From positions 248,001 through 312,000 of the forward strand of contig NZ_JANZKZ010000001.1 in NCBI RefSeq assembly GCF_025770725.1: 64,000 nt of DNA, given 5' to 3'. The notes under the pieces were generated by a model. The model was given only the letters and a program-made list of their open reading frames with translations, searched no databases and had not been told where the DNA came from. The stretch comes from Sulfurospirillum oryzae. Its GTDB lineage: Bacteria; Campylobacterota; Campylobacteria; Campylobacterales; Sulfurospirillaceae. The translations under genes were made by a program, and so were the position numbers. Positions 46,815-56,717 of the stretch are shown here, in pieces (the stretch's first letter is position 1; each line of letters starts with the position of its first letter).

Positions 46815-48152
46815 TTATTTACGAGAGAGTTTGTACCCAATGGCAAGGAGCACGAGCCATGCTGGAATGAGATAAACAGAGATGTTAATGCCATCAATAA
46901 AAAGCATAACGATCAAAATCATTGCAAAGAATAGAATACAGATAATGTTACCCACAGGAAACCAAAACGCTTTAAATTTAGGCTCTATCCCCTCTTTGAT
47001 TTTGGCATAGCGAAATTTGAGGTGTGCAAACGTAATCATAAACCAGTTAACCATCAGTGCTGAAACAACCAATGCCATCAAAAATTGAAACGCACCTTCT
47101 GGCATAAAATAATTGAGCGCAACACATGTACCCGTGATAAGTGCTGAGAAAAGCACCGCATTGACAGGAACACCTTTGCTGTTTAGGCTCATCATTATTT
47201 TAGGTGCATTGCCTTGTACTGCCAAACCAAACAACATACGTGAATTGGAGTAAACACCACTGTTATAAACCGAAAGTGCCGCTGTTAAAACGATGGCATT
47301 AAGCACATGCGCAATAAAGTTTTGATTTAAACTACTAAAAACCATAACAAATGGCGTTACCTCTTTGGTCATCTGCATCCACGGCATTAAGGAAAGAAGA
47401 ACTGCCAATGCGCCGATGTAAAAAATGAGGATTCGGTAGATGACTTGATTGGTCGCACGTGGAATCGTATGACTTGGATCATCCGTCTCAGCCGCCGCAA
47501 TACCAATAAGCTCAAGTCCACCAAAAGAGAACATGATGAACACCATCGCCATCAAAAAGCCTTTGATACCATGTGGAAAAAATCCACCCTCTAACGCCCA
47601 AAGGTTGCTAAAATGGGCATTTTCACCGCCATTTCCGCTGATGAGCAAATAACTACCAAACGTAATCATCGCAATGATCGCCGCTACTTTGATGATGGAG
47701 AACCAAAACTCAAACTCACCATAAATGCGAACATTGACTAAATTGACAAGATTGACCAAGACAAAGAAAAATGCCGCTGATGCCCATGTTGGGATATTTG
47801 GAAGCCAAAAATGCACAAATGTGCCAATGGCGGTGAGTTCTGCCATACCCACTAAAACATAGAGTATCCAGTAGTTCCAGCCTGATGCAAAACCCGCAAA
47901 TGGATGCCAGTATTTGTTTGCAAAATGGCTAAATGAACCAGCAACTGGTTCTTCTACGACCATTTCTCCTAGTTGACGCATAATCATAAATGCAATAAAT
48001 CCACCAAGCGCATACCCTAAAAGTACCGCTGGACCTGTCATTTGAACAGTTGTAGAAACGCCTAAAAAAAGACCTGTTCCAATAGCCCCGCCCAATGCTA
48101 TAAGCTGGACGTGTCTATTTTTCAAGCCTCGTGAAAGCCCTTTTGTGTGCAT
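46815..48152 (-). CDS. APC-family amino acid permease
   Basis: A 445-residue, 12-segment permease. The N-terminal signature GLKNRHVQLIALGGAIGTGL FLG and later GLELIGIAAAETDDPSHTIP belong to the amino acid transporter family of GABA, proline, lysine and aromatic amino acid permeases of enteric bacteria. The substrate is not determinable. AAAGGA precedes the ATG. An exact palindrome lies 83 bases upstream (48235-48246), and a paired-copy hairpin follows the stop. Confidence 0.9.
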   Translation of the reverse strand: MHTKGLSRGLKNRHVQLIALGGAIGTGLFLGVSTTVQMTGPAVLLGYALGGFIAFMIMRQLGEMVVEEPVAGSFSHFANKYWHPFAGFASGWNYWILYVLVGMAELTAIGTFVHFWLPNIPTWASAAFFFVLVNLVNLVNVRIYGEFEFWFSIIKVAAIIAMITFGSYLLISGNGGENAHFSNLWALEGGFFPHGIKGFLMAMVFIMFSFGGLELIGIAAAETDDPSHTIPRATNQVIYRILIFYIGALAVLLSLMPWMQMTKEVTPFVMVFSSLNQNFIAHVLNAIVLTAALSVYNSGVYSNSRMLFGLAVQGNAPKIMMSLNSKGVPVNAVLFSALITGTCVALNYFMPEGAFQFLMALVVSALMVNWFMITFAHLKFRYAKIKEGIEPKFKAFWFPVGNIICILFFAMILIVMLFIDGINISVYLIPAWLVLLAIGYKLSRK

Positions 48153-48234
48153 AAAATTCCTTTTACTCTAAAAAATGAACGCGTTATTGTACTCTTTTTA
48201 AAAATAATTATCATAAAGATTTGTATGAAAAAAG

Positions 48235-48246
48235 TTTACATGTAAA
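48235..48246. repeat. Intergenic TTTACATGTAAA copy
   Basis: Exact 12-mer in the 205-base divergent region between the APC permease and the CheX-like gene, flanked by GTTT and AAAG. The rest of the region is AT-rich with the -10 box for the CheX-like gene. Confidence 0.85.
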
Positions 48247-48317
48247 GAATTTTCCCTTTTCAAAACGAGCTTATCTACTGAGGTTTTTCTTTAATACGCA
48301 ATTTAATTATTTTAATC

Positions 48318-48323
48318 TATAAT
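48318..48323 (+). promoter_or_regulatory. -10 box of the CheX-like gene
   Basis: Perfect TATAAT 34 bases before the ATG at 48358; AAGAGGA follows as ribosome site. Confidence 0.6.
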
Positions 48324-48357
48324 GTTCTTAAATCGCATATCTAATAAGAGGAATAGC

Positions 48358-48774
48358 ATGAAAAACGCTGTTATTGAGGCAACTGAAAATTTCTGCTCAA
48401 CGATTTTATGTGAACTTCCACAACTTGTTGAAAATTTTGGCAAAGAATTTTACGGCTCGGCGATTTCACTGATTGAAAATGAGTGTGAACACACATGGTA
48501 TCTGCTTTTTGAAAAAAGTGCCCTTAATGAAATTGCTAAAAATCTCCTCTTTGAAGACAACCTTTGTGAAGACGATTTGGATGATCTTTTAAAAGAAATT
48601 TCCAATCAAATCATCGGTTCTGCCAAAGTGATCTTAGAAGCGAAAAATCCTCACATCGACTACCACCTCAACGTCCCTGAATTCATGGGCAATGTATCGG
48701 CTCCTTTTCCTATTTCATTTCAAGAAACCTTCCCTTACCAAGTCAAAAACAGTACCTTTATCATCGGCAGATAA
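48358..48774 (+). CDS. CheX/CheC-like protein
   Basis: A 138-residue cytosolic protein. The helix DLDDLLKEISNQIIGSAKVI contains the E-x-x-N-x-x-x-G pattern of the CheC/CheX/FliY phosphatase-related family, with a second sheet region after it. Only one such motif is seen, as in CheX. It may dephosphorylate CheY or another receiver. The ATG at 48358 has AAGAGGA upstream; an upstream ATG at 48322 lies inside the promoter. It stands alone before the thiC leader. Confidence 0.7.
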   Translation: MKNAVIEATENFCSTILCELPQLVENFGKEFYGSAISLIENECEHTWYLLFEKSALNEIAKNLLFEDNLCEDDLDDLLKEISNQIIGSAKVILEAKNPHIDYHLNVPEFMGNVSAPFPISFQETFPYQVKNSTFIIGR

Positions 48775-48876
48775 TCTTTACATGTGAACAAAGCTACTTT
48801 TTTACTACACTCTTTTTTCTTTAAGTCTCTTTTTGGATTGGCTTTGTATAATCTCTTTTCATCATTTACCATTGTC

Positions 48877-48968
48877 TGTGGGGGTGCCGAACGTATGGCT
48901 GAGATAATACCCCAAGAAGTCATTAATGTGGCTTCACGAACCTGATCTGGGTAATGCCAGCGTAGGAA
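48877..48968 (+). ncRNA. TPP riboswitch (THI element)
   Basis: The conserved blocks are present in order: GTGGGGGTGCCGAACG, the pyrimidine-sensing CTGAGA within GGCTGAGATAATACC, then GAACCTGATCTGGGTAATGC and CAGCGTAGGAA. It ends 16 bases before the thiC ATG, and the final helix comes close to the ribosome site AAGGAG, so translation control by thiamine pyrophosphate is likely. Confidence 0.97.
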
Positions 48969-48972
48969 ATAA

Positions 48973-50853
<1,881 letters not shown>

Positions 50854-50860
50854 AACTTTT

Positions 50861-50882
50861 TAGCCCTCTAAATAGAGGGCTA
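50861..50882 (+). terminator. Hairpin after thiC
   Basis: TAGCCCTCT, loop AAAT, AGAGGGCTA: 9-bp perfect stem 7 bases after the thiC stop. T-tract weak. A double-variant palindrome CTTACATGTAAG follows at 50887-50898. Confidence 0.7.
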
Positions 50883-50952
50883 ACTTCTTACATGTAAGTT
50901 TAAAAGTTTAGTCCTCCCCCCTAATTTCTGCTAAAATTATTTTGATGCAATT

Positions 50953-50958
50953 TATAAT
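50953..50958 (+). promoter_or_regulatory. -10 box of the 50996 gene
   Basis: TATAAT 37 bases before the GTG start; AAAGGA lies 8 bases before the GTG. Confidence 0.5.
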
Positions 50959-50995
50959 TTACTAATATTCTTTGACGAAGACAAAGGAATTATCT

Positions 50996-51400
50996 GTGAT
51001 AAAAAACATTCTACTGACTCTTAAAAAAGTACTAATTACCTTTTTAGCAATCACAGGATTTTTAGCTATCTTAGGTGGAATATTCGTGTGGTGGATGACA
51101 ATTGGAGTCTTTTCACATCAATCTTTTGATACCAAAAAATGGAATATTCCACTTACCCAAGAACTAGATTCCACCTGTTATCGAGGTGGTATGGCAAAAG
51201 ATATTAGAGATAACCTTTTAAAACAAGGTGAAAGTAAACAATTTGTAGAAAATCTACTAGGGAAACCTGATCATATTCGAGAAAATGAATACAGCTACGT
51301 TCTTGGAATGTGCAGCGGTTTTGGATTTGACTATGATAACTTGCATATTTATTTTAACAAACAAGATAAAATTATTTATTCAAAAATTCGGCAACATTAA
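50996..51400 (+). CDS. Membrane-anchored SmpA/OmlA-like protein
   Basis: A 134-residue protein with one N-terminal membrane segment (about 12-34) and an extracytoplasmic domain. The pattern 'LLKQGESKQFVENLLGKPDH' then 'YVLG', 'LHIYFNKQDKIIYSKI' matches the SmpA/OmlA (BamE-like) fold, but there is no lipobox. The GTG at 50996 is preferred over the TTG at 50972 because AAAGGA is well placed. Function unknown; probably an isolated gene. Confidence 0.65.
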   Translation: MIKNILLTLKKVLITFLAITGFLAILGGIFVWWMTIGVFSHQSFDTKKWNIPLTQELDSTCYRGGMAKDIRDNLLKQGESKQFVENLLGKPDHIRENEYSYVLGMCSGFGFDYDNLHIYFNKQDKIIYSKIRQH

Positions 51401-51446
51401 GACTTGTCAAAAGGAAAAATGACAACTAAACTTTTAACTTTCCCCT

Positions 51447-51458
51447 TTTACATGTAAA
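51447..51458. repeat. Intergenic TTTACATGTAAA copy
   Basis: Exact 12-mer in the 63-base gap between two converging genes (stops at 51400 and 51464), where a terminator would be expected. A weak TTGTCA/TGACAA stem lies near 51404-51426; no other terminator is seen. Confidence 0.85.
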
Positions 51459-51463
51459 GCTTT

Positions 51464-51946
51464 TCACTTCACCCCATGATGCGGATTATCGCCTGTTCGC
51501 TCTACCAATTCGTCCATATTTTCCCCACCGATAAAATACGCTTTGCCAAACCCAAATGTCGCTTCGCCGTAATTCACTTTGAACTCGTAGAGATTAAAGT
51601 CCGTCATTTTTTTAAGGGTTGCAACCATCTTAACATCAAACTTTTTGGCAAAGAGTTCTAAGACCGTTTCAAAACGCTCGCATCCTCGTTCAATTTTTTG
51701 GCTATTGCATTGCAAACTGACGCGTTTTCGTGCAAAAAGATTGTCTGTTTTACTCTCATCTTCAACAAAAAAGAGTGAAGCTCTAGGATCTTTTTGAATG
51801 TTTTTAGCGTGTGTTGCAATGTCTGAGATATAAACGTAAAAACGGTTTGCATCGTAAATGTAAGGCGCGTAAGAACTAAAAGGATGGCTGTTTTTATCGA
51901 GTGTGCCGATGATGGCGGTTTGAATGGTTGCTATAAAATCTTTCAT
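51464..51946 (-). CDS. Short HugZ-like FMN-split-barrel protein
   Basis: A 160-residue split-barrel protein of the pyridoxamine 5'-phosphate oxidase-like superfamily. SSYAPYIYDANRFYVYISDI, DPRASLFFVEDE, ARKRVSLQC and GFGKAYFIGG follow the pattern of Helicobacter HugZ/Campylobacter ChuZ heme oxygenases, and the tail GDNPHHGVK has a histidine pair. It lacks the N-terminal domain of those 250-residue enzymes. Heme degradation or general pyridoxal/flavin binding are both possible. Confidence 0.7.
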   Translation of the reverse strand: MKDFIATIQTAIIGTLDKNSHPFSSYAPYIYDANRFYVYISDIATHAKNIQKDPRASLFFVEDESKTDNLFARKRVSLQCNSQKIERGCERFETVLELFAKKFDVKMVATLKKMTDFNLYEFKVNYGEATFGFGKAYFIGGENMDELVERTGDNPHHGVK

Positions 51947-52026
51947 GGAGTCTCTTTTTTGTTTTAGTCTACCATGAAGGCATTAAAAATCTACTCCAAA
52001 ATCGTAATTAACGCTTCAAACTAAGC

Positions 52027-52044
52027 TTGCCTCTTTCGAGGCAA
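52027..52044 (-). terminator. Hairpin after the cupin gene
   Basis: TTGCCTC, 4-base loop, GAGGCAA: 7-bp stem beginning 7 bases after the cupin stop on the minus strand; only a weak T run follows. Confidence 0.5.
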
Positions 52045-52050
52045 ACCTTG

Positions 52051-52446
52051 TTATAACCAAGAGGGTTTTGACGCAGCAGGCAGTCCATCGGTTTCTGTAA
52101 AACCTTCAAGTGTGTTGGCTTTGGCTTGAACACAGATAAAACGAAGAGAGCTTGTATCGCCCGCTTTAATACAGCGCTCCCCTTTGGGGTCTATGCGAAA
52201 GGCATCGCCCTCTTTGATTTCAAACTCATCGCCATCAATAAATAAAAAGCCTTTTCCACTGAGCACCACATAAATCTCTTCATTGTTTTTATGCGCATGT
52301 ACAAAAGGAACACTCACACCTGCTGGAAGTTCATTGACCGAAACTTCTGCACCTGTGAGCGCTAATGTATCGTGCAGTACAACACGACCAAGAGATTGAA
52401 TATTTCCACATGAGATAACTTTATAATTTTGTCCTAACTTTTCCAT
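52051..52446 (-). CDS. Cupin-domain protein
   Basis: A 131-residue single-domain cupin: PFVHAHKNNEEIYVVLSGKG (first motif with two His and a Glu) and GDAFRIDPKGERCIKAGDTS (second motif). The metal-binding residues look intact. It could be an enzyme or a sensor; the substrate is unknown. An 18-bp operator identical to that in the marR promoter lies about 100 bases upstream, so the adjacent MarR repressor probably controls it. Confidence 0.82.
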   Translation of the reverse strand: MEKLGQNYKVISCGNIQSLGRVVLHDTLALTGAEVSVNELPAGVSVPFVHAHKNNEEIYVVLSGKGFLFIDGDEFEIKEGDAFRIDPKGERCIKAGDTSSLRFICVQAKANTLEGFTETDGLPAASKPSWL

Positions 52447-52541
52447 ACTTTATTCCTTTTTTGAATTGTTTATTTTTATGTAACGGTCATTTCAAACGAT
52501 AGTAATACTGTTGCAAACCTCCTCAATGCAGTGAATATAAT

Positions 52542-52559
52542 TAATTAGATATCTAACTA
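52542..52559. promoter_or_regulatory. MarR operator copy 1 (cupin side)
   Basis: TAATTAGATATCTAACTA, containing the palindrome TTAGATATCTAA, lies between the marR stop and the cupin start and is identical to the copy at 53019-53036. It sits just upstream of AT-rich DNA suitable as the cupin promoter. Confidence 0.7.
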
Positions 52560-52572
52560 TATACACAAATGT

Positions 52573-53007
52573 TTATTCTTTCTTTTCAAAATTAACAATG
52601 GCTTTTTCAAGCAATATTTCTAACAGTAATGCCTCTTCGTCTCGAAGCCCTGCATAAGCCAAAGCGTTTAGGTCTTGGGAAATAGCTTCAAACATAGGCT
52701 GAAGTTCAAACCCTTTTTTAGTAAGTGAAACTTTTGTAAACCTCGCATCAACGTCTGATTTGATGCGTTGCACATAGCCACTCTTTTCAAGTTTTTCAAC
52801 CAGAACAGTCACCGTTGGCTTTGTTCTATGAATTTTCTTTGCGATTTCACCCATCTCATAGGCGTTACCATCAAATAACAAACTCAAGATATCTCCATGA
52901 CTAGGTGCGATATCAGAAAGTTCATATTTTTTAAGTTCAGCAATGATAAATTTATTGGCTTTCTCAGCAAGTCTGCTTGAAAGCGATATGAGTCTTTGAT
53001 TTTTCAT
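52573..53007 (-). CDS. MarR-family transcription regulator
   Basis: A 144-residue winged-helix regulator: DGNAYEMGEIAKKIHRTKPT and VTVLVEKLEKSGYVQRIKSD form the helix-turn-helix, then DARFTKVSLTKKG is the wing. The start at 53007 (MKNQRLISLSSRL) leaves the operator at 53019-53036 in the promoter, favouring it over an ATG at 53043 that would place the operator inside the gene. Expected to repress itself and the cupin gene; the ligand is unknown. Confidence 0.88.
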   Translation of the reverse strand: MKNQRLISLSSRLAEKANKFIIAELKKYELSDIAPSHGDILSLLFDGNAYEMGEIAKKIHRTKPTVTVLVEKLEKSGYVQRIKSDVDARFTKVSLTKKGFELQPMFEAISQDLNALAYAGLRDEEALLLEILLEKAIVNFEKKE

Positions 53008-53018
53008 AAGTAGCATTA

Positions 53019-53036
53019 TAATTAGATATCTAACTA
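53019..53036. promoter_or_regulatory. MarR operator copy 2 (marR promoter)
   Basis: TAATTAGATATCTAACTA 12 bases before the marR ATG, identical to copy 1 at 52542-52559 over 18 bases; the likely autoregulatory site. Confidence 0.75.
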
Positions 53037-53108
53037 ATGTCAAGTGTCGATTTCGGTAAATTGCTACAAAGATATGCTTATTTTGCGTTACAATACCTTT
53101 TCAAAATC

Positions 53109-53120
53109 TTTACATGTAAA
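53109..53120. repeat. Intergenic TTTACATGTAAA copy before the AEC gene
   Basis: Exact 12-mer, extended to a 14-bp palindrome by flanking C and G, ending 8 bases before the ATG at 53129; its TAAAG end takes the place of a ribosome site. Confidence 0.85.
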
Positions 53121-53128
53121 GCTACAAC

Positions 53129-54055
53129 ATGAACATAGCTCTTTCCATCCTTGCCATTTATGTTTTCATTTTACTTGGCTACATCGCCAAAAAAATCTTC
53201 AAAGACGAGTTAGGTGAGCGTGGTATGGTCATTCTCTCCGTCTATTTTCTGCACCCCATCTTCTCGTTTTGGGGACTCTCCACAAAACCAATGAGTTTAG
53301 AGCTGTTGCAAGTGCCGCTTTACTATGTGCTTTTTTCACTTCTGACCATCGCGGTCAGTTTTGTTTTTGCACGAGTATTTTTTGAAGATGTCAAAGAGCG
53401 TTCCATTATGACGATCGCAGCGGCGATTAACAACACGGGAAATTTAGGCATACCGCTTGGCATTGCCATCTTTGGAGAAGCGTCCATCATCTACACCAGC
53501 ATGATGAGTGTCGCCAATACGCTCATGACCTACACGCTAGGCGTTTTCTTCTACTCTGCAGGCACCTCGAGCATGAAGCAGGCGTTTTTGAACATTTTCA
53601 AACTGCCCGTTATATGGGCGGCAATGTTTGCACTTGGGCTTAATTTTGCAGGCATTGTGATTCATCCTACGTTATTTAAGTCATTGGAAATGGGTGCATA
53701 CTGCACCGTTGTGCTTCAACTCATGATCTTTGGCATGTACCTTTACAACATGAAACTAGGCGAGCTTAACTACAAACTGCTTTTACATGTAAACCTCATC
53801 AAGTTTGTCATTATGCCCATCATTACGGCATGGCTGCTCTTTTTTGTGCTTCCGCTAGAGCCGTTTGTTGCCTCAGTCATTTTCTTAGAGCTTATTGTTC
53901 CACTCGCCGTTACCAACGTGAACATTGCCGCACTTTATGACTGCAAGCCCATAGATGTCGCCAGTCTTATTCTCTTTACCTCGCTTCTTTTTATACCTTT
54001 TTTGCTGATCGTAAGTTACGCCTTGAACTATTTTGGCATCGCACATTTTGGCTAA
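53129..54055 (+). CDS. AEC-family transporter, paralog 1
   Basis: A 308-residue, about ten-segment inner-membrane carrier of the auxin efflux carrier (AEC) family, with NNTGNLGIPLGIAIFGEASI as the family core and LIVPLAVTNVNIAALYDCKP near the end. AEC members move malonate, malate or similar anions; the substrate is unknown. It is clearly homologous to the gene at 57977. The exact palindrome at 53782-53793 is read as Leu-His-Val-Asn, at the same codons as a near copy in the paralog. Confidence 0.88.
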   Translation: MNIALSILAIYVFILLGYIAKKIFKDELGERGMVILSVYFLHPIFSFWGLSTKPMSLELLQVPLYYVLFSLLTIAVSFVFARVFFEDVKERSIMTIAAAINNTGNLGIPLGIAIFGEASIIYTSMMSVANTLMTYTLGVFFYSAGTSSMKQAFLNIFKLPVIWAAMFALGLNFAGIVIHPTLFKSLEMGAYCTVVLQLMIFGMYLYNMKLGELNYKLLLHVNLIKFVIMPIITAWLLFFVLPLEPFVASVIFLELIVPLAVTNVNIAALYDCKPIDVASLILFTSLLFIPFLLIVSYALNYFGIAHFG

Positions 54056-54351
54056 ATTTTTTGGTAGAGATGGGTGATTTTCACAAAGTCGTAAAAATCG
54101 CTAAGAAGTAAATAACGCATACCGATGTCAGAAAAACGTTTCAGAACTACCGTATCACCTGCATTGTAAAGGTTTGCAACGTCTAAAAACTCGTGTGGAT
54201 AGCGCTTTTTTTCAAACGGATACTCTAAAAAGCAGTGCATGAAATTTTCAAAAAGATTGTTGATGATGAGCTCTTTGGCAGGACTTGGATGGTGCAGATA
54301 GTCTTTGACTTTTTCAAACTCCCGACAGATGTACTCTAGGCATTGTTGCAT
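54052..54351 (-). CDS. Unknown 99-residue protein
   Basis: I do not recognise this soluble, helical, aromatic-rich protein (starts MQQCLEYICREFEKVKDYLH). It overlaps the ArsC-like gene upstream by 16 bases, so the two are coupled, and its end overlaps the AEC gene on the other strand by 4 bases. If the ArsC-like protein is nitrogenase-associated, this one may belong to nitrogen metabolism too, but nothing in its own sequence says so. Confidence 0.65.
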   Translation of the reverse strand: MQQCLEYICREFEKVKDYLHHPSPAKELIINNLFENFMHCFLEYPFEKKRYPHEFLDVANLYNAGDTVVLKRFSDIGMRYLLLSDFYDFVKITHLYQKI

Positions 54352-54758
54352 GTATCACTACTTAAACAGGCGTTAATGTGTTCGGGCGTTGGCATCTTTA
54401 CATGTAAGAGTTCATTGAGTTTGGCGATGTCGAAACCACAGAGCTTCACTTCACCGATTTGCAAGAGTGGGCGACGAATTAAAATGGGCGTTTCTAACAT
54501 TTTTTCGATCAGTGCGTCTTTCGTATACGCTTCTACAACAAAGCCCTCTTTTAGTTGTGGGGCAAACGAGTTGAGCATCTCTTTAGGCGTTAACCCTTCA
54601 AAAAAAGCTTCTAATGTGGCTTTCGTCCATTTGGTATCCAAAAGACTTCTGACATCAAGGCAAATGCCATGTTCACGCAAAAGTGCTTTTTGGCGGGCAT
54701 TTCCACTGCAACCCGTTTTTTCGTAGAAAATGACCTCTTTTTTGGGTTGAAAAACCAT
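54336..54758 (-). CDS. ArsC/Spx-like nitrogenase-associated protein
   Basis: A 140-residue thioredoxin-fold protein of the ArsC/Spx family: FYEKTGCSGNARQKALLREH, ETPILIRRPLLQIGE and the conserved Arg are seen. 'KTGCSGNARQK' with a single Cys, and the long C-terminal tail, resemble the group annotated as nitrogenase-associated in nif clusters rather than true arsenate reductases. No nif genes are in the window. A near palindrome (54397-54408) is read as LHVK. Confidence 0.72.
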   Translation of the reverse strand: MVFQPKKEVIFYEKTGCSGNARQKALLREHGICLDVRSLLDTKWTKATLEAFFEGLTPKEMLNSFAPQLKEGFVVEAYTKDALIEKMLETPILIRRPLLQIGEVKLCGFDIAKLNELLHVKMPTPEHINACLSSDTCNNA

Positions 54759-54839
54759 CGCTTCTCTCCTTGCTTTTGAATGCTCTATGCAAAAGATATG
54801 CCAAACATCATAGCAGATTAAGAAGCGATTGGTTTCACA

Positions 54840-55253
54840 TCAATCTTTCCACTGCACTTTCAAAGGTGCTCGACGAAACACAGGACTCTGCCCATAATGC
54901 GTCGCAAGGTAACTTAGGATGATAGGCTCATCTGCGCCCAAGTCCCAAAGGCCTTGATTTTTCTGCATATAACGAATCGCATCTTTCCAGTACTTTTCAT
55001 TGCCTTTGTTTTGCGTTACCAAAGTTGCACTGTGGCAAGCTATGGTACAGTTTGCTTTGACAGATTCAAACCCATTGGCGATGACTAAGCCAGTCTCTTT
55101 GTCGGTGGCGAGTGCTTTTGCTGTCTTTTTCTCACTCTTGTTCTCTTTAGGCGTCTCAACTTTTGCAGGAACAACAGTAGCTTCCTCTTTGGGAGCGCAC
55201 CCTAACACAAAAAGTCCAACCGCTAAAAGCAAACTCGTTGTTAATTTTCCCAT
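54840..55253 (-). CDS. sorB: Sulfite dehydrogenase c-type cytochrome subunit
   Basis: A 137-residue lipoprotein-like protein: signal MGKLTTSLLLAVGLFVLGC with lipobox VLGC, a Lys/Glu/Pro linker, and a small cytochrome domain (GLVIANGFESVKANC ... YWKDAIRYMQKNQGLWDL). The heme site reads CTIACH, i.e. CX3CH instead of CX2CH, checked on the nucleotide sequence. It follows the molybdenum subunit gene by 12 bases and should pass sulfite electrons to the respiratory chain. Similar in role to Campylobacter Cj0004. Confidence 0.82.
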   Translation of the reverse strand: MGKLTTSLLLAVGLFVLGCAPKEEATVVPAKVETPKENKSEKKTAKALATDKETGLVIANGFESVKANCTIACHSATLVTQNKGNEKYWKDAIRYMQKNQGLWDLGADEPIILSYLATHYGQSPVFRRAPLKVQWKD

Positions 55254-55265
55254 ACGAGTACTCCT

Positions 55266-56540
55266 TTAGACGATCTTAACAGCGATGCGGTGCGTTGCAT
55301 TGTTGAGATAGCCCTTAGGATTCCAACCAGGGATGACCATTGGCTGGGAAACACCTTTTTTATCGACTGCGCGTGTCCACAGTTCATAGTAACCTTTGGA
55401 AGGAAATTTGAGATTGGCACTAAAGCGTTGCCATGCAAATTTATTTTTAGGTTTTTTGAGGTTTGTTTTGATCCACGTTGCCCCAAAGTCAATGGAAACA
55501 AGAACCTCTTTGACATCTCCGATGCCACTCCACGCATTACCACGAATTTCGACTTTATCACCAAAATTAAACTTCGTGCCCGACGATGGATACGTAATCA
55601 ACGACTTAATCGGCATCTCTTCAATGACACACATATTGCTCTCAGGTACGTCACTCGCAGGCTCCACTGGCGTGCAAGGCGTACGGTAGTCATCAACCAT
55701 TTTCGCACCATCATGCACTTTGTTGCGTACCACGATGCGGTTAAGCCACTTGCCGCTGACCGATGCGGGGTAACCTGGAACGATCAAACGCAAAGGGTAG
55801 CCATTTTGAACGGGCAATGGCTCGCCGTTCATCTCCCAGACGATTAAAGCATCTTCTTCTAGCGCCTTTTTAATCGGAGCACCACGAGAAATGGAAACTT
55901 TTGACGTATCACCACTCAGATGTGGATCTGCCCCATAATAACCAATGTAAACAGCATCATTTTTAAGCCCTACATAGTTCAAAACATCTTTAAGGCGCAC
56001 GCCCGTCCACGATGGACAGCCAACACCTCCAAGTGTCCATTGATTGCCTTTTGCAGGTGGATTAAACTCAGCCCTTCCATTACCACCGCATTCTATTACC
56101 AAGTTACTGGTGTAGTGTTTGAACTTGCTTTTAAGCTCTGCTATCGTAAAGGTAACCGTACGCTTCGTTGACTCGCTTTCCCTCGCAGGAGAAGTAGCCG
56201 TTGCTTCCGAGCCAATGGTAAGCGTCCATGTGGATGCATCAAGACTCGCTGGAACCAATCCATTGTTACGAATGAACATAAGATCATTCGGCGTTACTTC
56301 GCTATCCAAAAGGTGCGGTGGTGTTTCAGCCACAACAGGCTTGTCACCCAAAACGACCAACTCCAAACTTTTGCCAGGGATGCCCAGTTCCGCCATAGAA
56401 GGTGCAGCCATTGCTACGGGGATCAATCCTCTTGAAAGATTTTGTGCAAAAGGAATTTCACTTCCTACTGCGGTTACGAGTGCAAGAATGCCACTCTTCT
56501 TAAAAAAACCTCTTCGATCTAGGGATGCGTTTTGACTCAT
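55266..56540 (-). CDS. sorA: Sulfite dehydrogenase molybdopterin subunit
   Basis: A 424-residue periplasmic molybdoenzyme oxidising sulfite to sulfate. The start at 56540 gives a twin-arginine signal (LDRRGFFKKSGILALVTAVG); AAGGAG lies upstream, and an ATG at 56564 is less likely. The cofactor domain has the Cys ligand in NLVIECGGNGRAEFNPP, and LRLIVPGYPASVSGKWLNRI; a dimerisation domain ends with AWQRFSANLKFPSKGYYELW. It resembles Campylobacter Cj0005 and may act on host or environmental sulfite. Confidence 0.93.
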   Translation of the reverse strand: MSQNASLDRRGFFKKSGILALVTAVGSEIPFAQNLSRGLIPVAMAAPSMAELGIPGKSLELVVLGDKPVVAETPPHLLDSEVTPNDLMFIRNNGLVPASLDASTWTLTIGSEATATSPARESESTKRTVTFTIAELKSKFKHYTSNLVIECGGNGRAEFNPPAKGNQWTLGGVGCPSWTGVRLKDVLNYVGLKNDAVYIGYYGADPHLSGDTSKVSISRGAPIKKALEEDALIVWEMNGEPLPVQNGYPLRLIVPGYPASVSGKWLNRIVVRNKVHDGAKMVDDYRTPCTPVEPASDVPESNMCVIEEMPIKSLITYPSSGTKFNFGDKVEIRGNAWSGIGDVKEVLVSIDFGATWIKTNLKKPKNKFAWQRFSANLKFPSKGYYELWTRAVDKKGVSQPMVIPGWNPKGYLNNATHRIAVKIV

Positions 56541-56717
56541 GTACGTTCTCCTTGTTGTCAGCATATTGGGGATACCTGAGCATTATAGTTATGTATAAAC
56601 AAAATAAATAACTCTTTTTTAAGTCAACTCGATAATTTAAGATAATTTTTTGTTATCACAAAAAAGACACTCTTTGCACTAAAAATTACCTTAATAAACA
56701 ATTTAAACAAAATAAAC

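Noticed and set aside
54757-54839. Imperfect repeat AACCATCGCTTCT / AGAAGCGATTGGTT between the cytochrome and ArsC-like genes
   Set aside because: Arms differ by an insertion, the spacing is about 50 bases, and one arm overlaps the ArsC-like start codon; not convincing as a terminator.
55290-55847. Plus-strand 185-codon open frame opposite the sulfite dehydrogenase gene
   Set aside because: It is antisense to a well-supported gene, has no ribosome site, and its translation lacks any recognisable domain; a shadow of the other strand's codon use.
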